Source of the DNA: Carettochelys insculpta
Taxonomy: Eukaryota > Chordata > Testudines > Carettochelyidae
Reading direction: 5' to 3'
NCBI RefSeq assembly: GCF_033958435.1
Contig: NC_134137.1
Span: forward strand, 253,440,501 to 253,504,500
Length of the DNA stretch: 64,000 nucleotides
Shown: one piece after another, positions 45,089 through 55,051 of the stretch
Layout: each line of letters starts with the position of its first letter
How positions within the stretch are numbered: the stretch's first letter is position 1
The notes under the pieces: generated by a model
Databases searched by the model: none
The model's input: the letters and a program-made list of their open reading frames with translations, nothing else
Told to the model about the DNA's origin: nothing
Position numbers and translations under genes: made by a program

Positions 45089-47145
45089 TTAGAAAAATGT
45101 AAGGACTCAGCCCGGAGTTTGTTTTGTTCTGACACTGATACCCCTTGAACAGCCACAATGACATAAAATGGTTAAAGTTAAAGCATCTTCTTTTTGTCTA
45201 TTATGGCATCATATGACAAAGTCCAGAGGGAGTTGAGAGTCACATATATCTAGTGTTCTGGCCTTTCATCTCTATGATTCGAGTCAGAGTCATATGCTAC
45301 TAAGTAAAATGAATAATATATCACAAAATCACCAACACATTATTCAATACCTGTGTCATTCGTTGCTCAGAGGCCCAGTGACAACACAGAGTGAATCACC
45401 ACTCTCTACTATAAAGGGCTGTTCTATCAAATAATGGTTATGATAATTGAGAAATCTGTTTATAAAAGCTAGCAGTATGGCTACTTTCACTACATCTGGC
45501 CTATAGCTAAATAAAGACTTCACTTTTTAGTCCTGTCAGTGCTTAGTAAAAAGATTTTGCCTGGTCTTAAGAAGGAGAGGGAAGTACGTATGCCTGGCAC
45601 CATGGTGAGGCCATATATAATGATGTGCCATGTATTAGGGTCACAATATTGCACAACTCTAGTGACTTGTTCCAGAGCTTAACCTTAGCCTGTGTGTCAT
45701 TTTTATAGGGTTGCTGAAACTAGAAAACACTTACAAGCATAGGGAGAGACTATTAAAGGTAGAGGTCTCTCATATAAGCACAACATGTGATCGGATAATA
45801 TTGTCTGGATTAGCAGCTTTACAACCTAGCCAAGCCCCAGGGCTACAATTATCTGGGTGCATTAAACTGAAATCACCTGCAAAATCTCACAGTGAGAGAG
45901 CCCTCGGAAGTCTCTAATCTGCCAGTTCACACTTGTAAGTGAAAGCAAAATTCAGTGAAGGAGAAGGAGATGAGCAACCATTGCAGTGTGAGATTTCCCT
46001 GCTCATTGGCCCAGCTTTGCTTCAGAAAGTCTCTACTTAATCTGGATCTCACTCCCATGTCTTCCCAACATAATACAATTGATAAATTATTCATATGATT
46101 ATTATTTGTTGTTAAATAATTTTACTTGCACTTCACTTTTCACCTCATTGGGTTGGTAGAGGAATTAGTAAATGCAACTCCAAGGCTTCCTCTTATGGAA
46201 GGAGGCAACTTACATAACTGCAGTGAGGTCTTCTGGCATTAAAATTTCTGAATAAATTTATGAAGTGTTCAAAACATTTTACAAATATTAGCGTTTTCAC
46301 TTCCACCTTCATACTGCAATCATTCTTCTAATCCTTCACTGTGGTGGAGGGATGTTACAAACAGTTCCATCTAGGCAGGATGGCTATTATACTCGATTCT
46401 GCTAGCTATAAGGATTTAGATCTTCAGATCACATTGGCTTTCATAAGCTTGCTTGGTAGTAACACAAAACCAAGGTACTGCAGGATCATTAAATTTCTCC
46501 AATCAAATTCCAGTATGTAAAATTATATCCTGAATTCACACAACTCCTTTTGTGGCTTCAGTTAGGTACAGTAGGCCAAGTCCTCAACCGGTAAAAATCC
46601 CATGGCTCCGCTGAAGTTGTGTTACCGAAAACTTGAAGTCTATGGAGTTATGCTAATTTACACCAGCCCTACATTTGCACTAACATCCAGTTTTAACTTG
46701 TGCAATATTACTATTACTGCACTCTGTTAAACTTCTACCATGTTCCAACCCAGAACTAGCTGTCTTTCCAGAATAAGTAAAGAGAGTTGATGTTCATGAG
46801 AGAGACAAAGAGCATGCACGCACAGGCACACAAAGATACAGGTTTTTTCAAAACAGCTTTTCCACTGGAAAATGCTGATTTGTCGAAGTCAATTTTTTTT
46901 CTAGCAGGGACTCTCTCTAAAATTTTAAAATGTCTCCATAGCGTTCTAAAGCACAACAGAAAAACTGGAAAAATTCTGCAGAACAGGAAATCCATTTCTG
47001 CGTATAGCTAATTATCTACTAACTGGTATGTAAATCTTTACCAAAAGGCCTTCCTTGACACAGAATATTATATAAACATAAGGTCACCCATAAATCCTCT
47101 TGCACTGAAAACTGACCCTAAGTCAAAGTCTATAAGGTGACATAT
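45089..47145. other. Unassigned DNA with one palindromic repeat
   Basis: 46568-46690 (GGCCAAGTCCTCAACCGGT, then GTCTATGGAGTTATGCTAATT and TTACACCAG) is a diverged palindromic repeat. The remainder shows nothing recognisable. Confidence 0.4.
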
Positions 47146-47307
47146 ATCAGGGGGTAGCTGTGTTAGTCTGTATCTTCAAAAACAACAAGAAGTCCTGTGG
47201 CACCCACTTCATCTGACAAAGAGGGTCTTTACACATGAAAGCTTATGCTCCAAAATATCTGTTAGTCTATAAGGTACCACAGGACTTCTTGTTGTTTTTG
47301 AAGGTGA
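47146..47307 (+). repeat. Compact foldback element
   Basis: Head CAGGGGGTAGCTGTGTTAGTC. The outer arms TTCAAAAACAACAAGAAGTC and GACTTCTTGTTGTTTTTGAA are perfect reverse complements. The inner arms are shortened; the inside contains ATGAAAGCTTATGCTCC and GTTAGTCTATAAGG. Confidence 0.75.
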
Positions 47308-47465
47308 CGTGTGAAGTTCTCGTTCTCTCTACCAAAATACACAAGTATAATGATAAGATTTACTAATAGTTACAGTGGCAAGCCTGCCTGACTAAAAATG
47401 TCATGGCAGCAGAACACTTGTATGCAAAAGGGCATCCTTCACATGGCATGATCTCACCACACAGA

Positions 47466-47897
47466 TGCTGTGTCTACACTAGCAAGTTCTTTCAAAAGAT
47501 TTTTCAAAAGAAGGGGACGCCTCTGAAAGAGCCCATGGAGCATCTACACACAAAAAGTGTTCTTTCGAAAGAAAATCAAAAGAATGTGCTGAGTGTTGCG
47601 AAATCGCTCCTCCTTTCCCGTTTCAGGAAGCGTGCCCCCTTTTGAAAGCTTCTTTAGAAAGAAAATGTGTGTAGATGCTCCTCAGGGCCCTTCTCTCGAA
47701 AGAACAATCTTCATTTTTGATCCCTGGTTCGGTCTTTCAAAAGAGTGAGGGCTGTGAGGATGCTCTCTTTGGAAAGAGCAGCTCACTCTTTTGATCTGCT
47801 TTTTTGTGTGAGGATCTTCTCTTTCAAAAGGAGCTCTTTTGGAAGAGATCTTCCAGTTGACCTTCTTTTGAAAGATCTCTGTAGTGTAAATGTAGCC
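47466..47897. mobile_element. 432-bp MITE of the GTCTACAC group with TTTCGAAAG motifs (family III)
   Basis: The ends are TGCTGTGTCTACAC and, reverse complemented, GGCTACATTTACAC. AGA lies on both sides (47463-47465 and 47898-47900), a perfect 3-bp duplication. The interior is built from TCTTTCGAAAGA-type palindromes and their decayed forms (CTTTCAAAAGA, TCTTTTGAAAG), with internal terminal-like half-sites CATCTACACA and GTGTAGATGC. The same family is at 58094-58484. No coding capacity. Confidence 0.8.
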
Positions 47898-47944
47898 AGA
47901 GTGGGTGCAAGGATATGACGTGTGAAGGACACCATTTTGTCCTA

Positions 47945-48067
47945 GGACTGCCAACTCTACAAGACTGGAATACAGTCTCCTGGAATTAAAGATTAATTTC
48001 TAATGAAACATTATGCCATGTGATGAAATCTCCAGGATCATATCCAGCCAAAATTGGCAACTGCATT
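47945..48067. mobile_element. Small MITE with TTGCCAACT-type ends
   Basis: GGACTGCCAACTCTAC at the left and AAAATTGGCAACTGC at the right form short inverted repeats. Inside, TCTCCTGGAATTAAAGATTA and GATGAAATCTCCAGGAT mirror each other. A common reptilian palindromic MITE type. Confidence 0.55.
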
Positions 48068-48870
48068 TTGTCCACGTGTTCCCTCTAAATCCTCCTGTGG
48101 CCACAAGTCATCCTGGGACATGCAATGCATGTCTTGTATATACTGAGAGCATGCCATTTTTACAAATCCAGTGATCACCCTATGTCTGGGGAGGTCATGC
48201 TACAAGGAGGATGCCATTTTGCATGCATCTATCCAGTTGCACACCTGACTAAAAATGTCATGACTGGCCATTGCTGTATTTCCTATTGAAAATATCGATA
48301 GAAAACTCCATCGCCTCATATACTAGTGTTTGGAAATTAATGCACCGTTTTTAATGGTGATCACTATTGCTCTTTGTCTCCATTGTCATTCTGCTCTGGG
48401 CTAGATAATGCGAGTGGGAAAACTCTCATGCAAGTTCCAACCAGACCAATTTTCATGCAAATTTTTCAGACAGACAACATGAGAGATTTACTTTAAAAGA
48501 ACTCCTACAACAATGAAATTTGAAAATTTTAAACTGAACTAATTGATTTTGGATATTATCCATGTTGGAAGCTATTTTCTGACACACCGCTGAGTAGAAA
48601 TGATTACTTGGCTACGGCTGTAAATGCTACTATACTTTTAAATTAAAACCAATTTTCTTGATTAAACTAATTTCTTGCCTGAGACGGATAAAATAATTTC
48701 ATTTTAAATAAGGGTTTGCTAGAGAGCATTGCTGTATTCACATTATGCTGTCCAGTTGTTTGTATCATGAGACTTCCCAACTTTTTCATGACGCTATGAC
48801 ATGTGCGTGGTGCACTGGTTTTACTTGCATTTCTATATACCTAACTAGTCTGGGAATGTATGGTATAGGG
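48068..48870. other. Unassigned AT-rich DNA
   Basis: No feature was recognised. Confidence 0.4.
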
Positions 48871-48874
48871 TTAA

Positions 48875-49653
48875 GTTAAGAAATGCCCGAATTAAGGTTG
48901 CCTGTCAACCTTTAATTCACCTCCCTTGTACGTTTTACAAGCATTTTTTTACATAACTACACATTTTAGAAAAACAGTTTTTCCTACAAGTGGGCAGAGT
49001 CTATGCACCCCATTGCAAGTGGAACTCCTCACATATAGAGTTTTAATAGCATCACCCTTCCTACAGCACACTTCATTAACAAAAAAGTTAATTCCCAAAC
49101 ATGATCACAAAAAACCACCCTGAGCACTCTCTTCATGCCTGGCTGTCCATGTAGTTACTTTACCCCAGCCAAAGCCTCCCCATAGACTTAATCCCTCCTG
49201 CACCCCAGTTTCCCGATTGAGATCACAACACCCTCTTACACCCAAACTCCCTCCGAGATGTCACAGTGCCTCCTATACCCCAACCTTTACCCTGAGCTCC
49301 CTTGTGCACCAAACCTCCATCCCAAACCTTGCGTCTCATCTATTACTGTCATGGAAGAGTGCAACCCTTGATAATTTACCAATTTCTTGGAGTAGGCCCA
49401 CCTTCAAAAATTATTGCCCACCCCTGTCCCAAGCACTACACGCAAGTCAACTATGGTTACAAACTACCATCCTCTTCCTTATACGATGTTGGTTCTTTCC
49501 TTGACCATTATATACCCTGTGCGCTGAATGGAGATAGGTGCCCTACTGAAAAAAATAGTATGTTTTCATGTAATTAGAGTGTTTCATAATATATACGTAC
49601 AAGGCAGGTGAATTAAAGGTGGACAGGCAACCTTAATTCGGGCATTTCTTAAC
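48875..49653. mobile_element. 779-bp element with about 59-bp terminal inverted repeats
   Basis: 48875-48933 and 49595-49653 are reverse complements with only a couple of mismatches; they begin GTTAAGAAATGCCCG and end CCTTGTACGT. The left flank is TTAA (48871-48874) and the right flank TTTT (49654-49657), possibly a decayed TTAA duplication as used by piggyBac or Kolobok elements. The interior holds a truncated hAT-like piece (49190-49426) and no transposase. Confidence 0.75.
49190..49426. mobile_element. Truncated hAT-like element nested in the 779-bp element
   Basis: It ends AAAAATTATTGCCCACCCCTG, the right terminus type of the 5087-5866 element. It carries the same CTCCTGCACCCC/CACCCAAACTCCC degenerate units and the shared CATGGAAGAGTGCAACCCTTGA (compare CACGAAAGAGTGTGATCCTTGA near 5783). 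The left part is missing. Confidence 0.6.
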
Positions 49654-49895
49654 TTTTGAGCTCGGATGTGCAACCATAACATTTATTTATGTAGGGTATT
49701 TCAAAAAAAATGCAATAGCCTAGGGCTTTTTCTTAAAAGCAAACTAAAAAAAATCAGTTCCATATTGACTTTCACGTTAGCAGATTTACAATCTTTCATT
49801 CTACCTCACAGACCTCTGAGACCAATAGTAGGTTGTTATCCAATATGCAAACTAGCACAAGAGAGGGATGGGACATTCTGCTAGGTGATCACATA

Positions 49896-50045
49896 GGCTG
49901 TGTCTACACTACCTCACTACTTCGAAGGGAGGATGGTAAGTAGGGTGTTGGAGATTATTAGTGAAGTGCTGCACAGCATATGCAGCACTTCATTAAGCTA
50001 ATTCTTAATCCTCAGAGTAAAGGGACTTCGAAGTTGCCCAGTCAC
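49896..50045 (+). mobile_element. Left half of a family IV MITE
   Basis: Starts GGCTGTGTCTACACTACCTC and continues TACTTCGAAGGGAGGATGGT, GTGTTGGAGATTATTAGTGA and TGCAGCACTTCATTAAGC, as in 36710-37163. It then jumps to GTAAAGGGACTTCGAAGTTGC, so an internal deletion has occurred and the right half is lost. Confidence 0.7.
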
Positions 50046-53000
50046 TCTTTTGAAGCCAGTTCTCCAGCCCATCACTTGATCCTAGGCTCATCTGACTCCC
50101 CTGGCCCTGCTTGTACCAATATACACCTCTCTCAGGACTGGCCCAATCCACCTTCCTATTCCCCTCCCTACAGCACAACACCTTAACCCTCTGCATTCCA
50201 ATCAGGATGTTTCATTCTTCTTATCCCTACTGTCTGAGCAATAACATGAAGGCATTGAGTACATAAAAGTTGTTCTCAATTACTTTGCCCAACAGCTGGG
50301 CCACAGAAGCCTCTGGCTCCCAAGAGGAGCAAAAGCAAAGAGCTCTGACTCTACCCCTATAGCTCTGGGCTACAGCATTTTCAGCACAGATGGAATTTTC
50401 AGAGAATTTAGCTGCCAACATCTAAAAGTCTCTTCTTATCCCATGCAGAGTTTCAGTACCTTGTAACTTGACCAAATGTCAGTGAATGTTCACAAGGATA
50501 AAAAAGGCGTATCCCTGGCACCAGGGAAACCTCTGTTCCCCCTGTCAAATTTCAAGCCCCTGATCCAAAAAATGGAAGAGTTAAAGCTTCTCAATGAAAC
50601 AGGTGTAAGAACATTTAAACATAGGCAAAACAACTTATTTTCCTCTAGCCTCTTGCCTGCTTAACCATTTAGGTGGATTTTTTTTTAATTATGTCTCAGG
50701 AAAATATGCAACATGGAAAATTTATGCTGAAATTTTTACAGTGTGACAAAGATATAAACAACTGAAAATAGGGCTTTATGATGGAAAATATCAGACAATC
50801 TTACCAGGAGGATTCCCTACCTGCACCCTTTACAACCCACTTCCCAGACTTCCTGTAATCCCAGGAAGAATGAATTTATAGAACACTATGATTGGGAAGA
50901 AAAAGAGATGGCCAGATTCATTCCCTAAATAAGTCAGTTTCCATGTAGCAAATAATTGGACTGTGGAACTCACAGCTACAGGTTGTCATTGAAGACAATA
51001 ATTTAGCCAGAGCCAAAAAGAGATGAGATATTTATATAGCTATAACAATGAACACAAGAATAGAAAAACTACCCAGAGCTATAACAGTAAATACTTTAAA
51101 CAATGGTTTAAATATATACAATCTCATGATGGGAAGGGGGCTTAAATCAATGTCTGCTAGAAGTTAGAAGACTTCCATGTGCAGATCCACGTCCCTTATA
51201 TGCCTACTGTAGCATTTCTTATACCGTCCTCTGAAACATCTGGCCACTGTTCAAGACAGCATAATGAACGACATGGTCTTCAGATCTGAGTCACTATGGA
51301 AATTCTTGTGTTTCTCAGCACCAGACGTATGAACAGCAGCCAAGGTTCTCCATGTCTGGTATTCAGACTGCAAGTCACATTTTTTATTTGTAAGACATAT
51401 AAAACTATTACAGATTTTGGTAAAGCATAGATTTCATTTTACAGGTAACTGTTAGCCTTGAGCATATGTAAGGCACAATCACTAGAAGAGAAAATTTGCT
51501 TTGGTGAATTAAAATTAAGGGGTTATTTTATGAGAAATGCAAGAAAACTCAAAGAAGCTAAAAAAAAGATTAATAAGTGAGTATTTTATCTTTAAAAACA
51601 AATGGATGATGTGAAAACTCAAGCCCTCTTATAAAAGCTGAATGGGATTTCATAGACTCACTGGATTTTGCTTTTGATACAAAAATATTTTGTGGGTAGC
51701 TGGTTGAATATTGTGCCTATGTAAAAAGAAAAAAAATAGGAATAATAGTTAAAAAAAAGAGTTGACCATAACCTGAGGCCTTGGCTCCAGCCGAGTGCCT
51801 GTTGTTATGAAAGCAACGTGCTCCACACGATCTAATCATAGCACTAAACCTTGTTACAAGCCCTTTTACAGCTCCAATATCTGGGTTACATGGAAACACG
51901 CTGGAGAGCCTCCTTGTGCTATGAAATAAATGTCATTCTGACTGGCATCCTCTCTTCCAGCGAGTAATTTCCCTCTGCTGATAAATCGATACAGCAAAAA
52001 CAAATGAAAGCTCACAATGGGCACACTGAGGATTACATTTTTATTCATTTCAGAGCCCCTGCAGCAGAGTTTTTTTAAAAAAAACACAATAGCAGAAAAT
52101 GATGCACTTGAGCAAAGGGCCGGGTGCAGGGGAAGGAAGGTGAAGGGATTTGGAAAGAGAGAAAGACTGGAAGGAAAAGCAAGAAAGTAAAGGGAAGAAG
52201 ACAATCCCAGAATTCAGATCTGAATCCAGATTTGAAATCCCTTGAAGTTCAGTGTGTTTTGGGATTCAGGGATTTAGTCCAGATTCATCTCTACTTAAAT
52301 TCTCAATTTTTTTCATATTGGAAACAAAATACACCCCAACCAAAATAATTTCATTTCTTCCCCCCGCACACACAGATTTCTCAACACTTTTGATCTTGCA
52401 GTAGTTTTTTTTTCTCATTTCATATGAAGGGGCAATACTATTACAACAGTGCTGTACCCTCCCCTCCCCATGAGAGCTGTGCCAATCCAAAGAGGCTTGT
52501 AACCAGCCACTCAGGCCCGCATCACCAACATGGGCTCTCAAAGGAACCTGAGTGATTATGCCTGCTATATTAAAGAAACAGCACAAGACTCATTTCTGAA
52601 CCAGAAGGAAAATGCATTAGAACTTCTGGTCTGCAGGGTTAGAGCTCAGGGGGTTGATCCAATACCAAATGAAGTTAATGGAAAACTTTCTATTGGTTTT
52701 TAAAGGACTATGAAGCAACCCCAAGACCTGAGGTAGCTGAGAAAAGCAAATCTTGGTGGCTTTTCAATAGAAATGTGCATTTGTGAAAATTTGTGACTTA
52801 AATGACTCTAGCCCCTTTCAGGTGTGCTGCAGAAACAAGAGCCTTTCCTCACCTCCTCTGTATACCTACATGGGTTTGATTCCTGAATGTAAGAAATTTA
52901 GCTGGCTCACCCCACTCCCATACCTAGCCTCCACAGTGTGGAATGGAAGGGCCACACCATGGCTCTAGACAGGAGGGAATTCACAGGACAGGTTTTAAAC

Positions 53001-53536
53001 CTCAGGAAAGTGTTTGATGGCTACAACCAAAAGGGCAAAGCAAAGTGTAAATGAGGACACTAATAAGAGAAGTGAAACTATTCAGTTTTGTGTGAGATCC
53101 TACTGCTGGTGAAAGACAAAACCAATGACTCTACAAAATGAAACCCTTTATTTATGCAAAGCCAATCACAAAAACCTCTCTTGATCCAGACTGTGGAGAT
53201 GAGCAAGCATGGGTAAGAGCAGCACAAGTTTCCCCATGTTCCACTGTGCCTCAGCTCTAACTGGGCTGGGGTCAGCTCTAGCAATATGTGGGTAGTTCAG
53301 AATGCACAGCTACTCAATCCTCCATCTTTCTGATGAGATGGCCAACAATGCCAATTTGTGCTTTAGGAGGTGTGGATATGTGTCCATTAGGAACTAGACT
53401 GCAAGAACAAAACATTTCGGATAGACCACCAAATACCCATCACATGGTAACAACTTTTCCGTCACAATCTGGGCTAGGTTTGAGCCAATGAACTAGCAGT
53501 GAATGCCTATTGAATTTCATTACAAGGCCACTAAAT
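50046..53536. other. Unassigned DNA; part may be conserved noncoding sequence
   Basis: No exon or transposon end was recognised in about 3.5 kb, unusually clean for this window. 51740-52070 is of balanced composition, without simple repeats, and contains homeodomain/bZIP-like words (CTAATCATAG, GCGAGTAATTT, ATAAATCGATA). Conservation can only be suspected. Confidence 0.35.
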
Positions 53537-53828
53537 ACAGGTCTACACTAGACATTAAAGTCAATTGTAGATACAAAATTCTAGCTACAACAATTGTGCA
53601 GGTAGAATCAACTTGTGTACAATCGATATACCTAGCCGTCCTCAAAGAGGAAGGTCAATGGCAGAAACTCTCCTGTTGACCTCCCTTATTCCTCATGATA
53701 TTGAGGAGTACATGGATTAATGGTTAACCAGATAGTTCGATTTCATGCATCCTTACTAGGCACATGAAATCGAACCCTGAAAGATGGCCCCTGATTGCGT
53801 TGCTCTTCCATGTAGTAAAGACATACCT
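53537..53828 (+). mobile_element. MITE family A, copy 2
   Basis: Same order of blocks as 4122-4408: AAGTCAATTGTAGATAC, GACCTCCCTTATTCC, GATATTGAGG, GATTTCATGCATCC and ATGTAGTAAAGACATACC. The termini are more decayed (CAGGTCTACACTA; right end, reverse complemented, GGTATGTCTTTACTA). Confidence 0.7.
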
Positions 53829-55043
53829 TAAGCCTCATGAAACTTATACTCGTTTGGTTCTCAGAGATTGTAGTTCTTGTGACTATCAGCTGGAAATTAC
53901 AATGATTTTTTTATTATTAATCAAAAGGCCGTAACACAACAGCAATGTAATGCAAAGTGAAGTCTTTCTACAATTCTGAGAAGGCCAAGATGTGTGCCCA
54001 ATAAATGTAAGCAGACACGATATTCTTTGTAATCACCGTGAGATGAAGATGTGAACTGAATAAATGCTTTTAAAACATCATAGATTCTATTAGATGCAAA
54101 AGATTGAAGCGTTAGGCACCTTTTAGCTCAACTTTCATTTAATTTACTGCTTGCTGTACTGTAGTCTAAAGGGAGTGAAAAAAAAACCTTCTGTCTAATT
54201 TTTTTTTCCCCCTTTCATGAGCTGACCAAGAAGAAGAAATCTGGGTACTTTAATTACCATTCAGAGCCAAAGGCCTGGCCTTTGATATGGAAATCCCACT
54301 TCAGCTCCAGCTTGCTGCTGCCTTTCCCTGTCCCCCTCTCCTTCCAATCTACCAGCATGAATGCTAACTAGCCTTGTCATCACCTGATAGTGAAAGCCAA
54401 CAGAAGCGTGTGTGGATAAGTTTGTGCTGTTGTGATGCTTTTCCTTATGAGGGAAGATGAGGGTGTGATGGGGGTAATGGGAGGTTAGGAATTGCCCAAA
54501 CTTAAGTGACCAGATTGCAGCTTCTTCTTTTCTTGGTATGCAGACCCTTCTGCACACAGCAGCTCACATTAAGCAAGGAGGGGGGAGAAGGAACGGATGA
54601 AAGCTGTCATGTACAGTTACCCTGTTATTGTCATCTGCCTGCTGCATGACTCCCGGCTTTGCTATAATTATTAATTGCACTTGTCAACTGTCATTAATTC
54701 CTCTTTAGCTTCCCTGTCTTGGAGTAATTAGACAGAACAGCCTCACTGCACTCATTGTTTTGAGAGGCCTCTGAAAGAGCCCAATGGGCTTTGAGAAGAG
54801 ACAGCCATCATTAATACAATAGAGTACCTCCAAATTAACCCTTCCTGCCCTGTGAAAAGAAGTAGAGACCCTGATTCAGAAGTTGGACAGTTGATTTTTC
54901 AGCTTTCTGCTGAATATTTTCTGAAGTGGCTAGCAAAGTTAGGTGCCTCAGTTTTGGGGTACCTGGCATGATATGTCTTTCACGCACCCTTTTTTCAGAG
55001 GGTGGGCATCAGTAACTGGGATGTGGGCAGTGATGCTTAGTCG
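53829..55043. other. Unassigned DNA with TAAT-rich block, possible conserved noncoding element
   Basis: 54600-54830 shows four closely spaced TAAT-core words (TATAATTATTAATTGC, GTCATTAATTCC, GGAGTAATTAGA, CATCATTAATAC) in otherwise non-repetitive sequence, as often seen in developmental enhancers. No exon was recognised. This is a suspicion, not a demonstration. Confidence 0.35.
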
Positions 55044-55051
55044 CTAGACTA

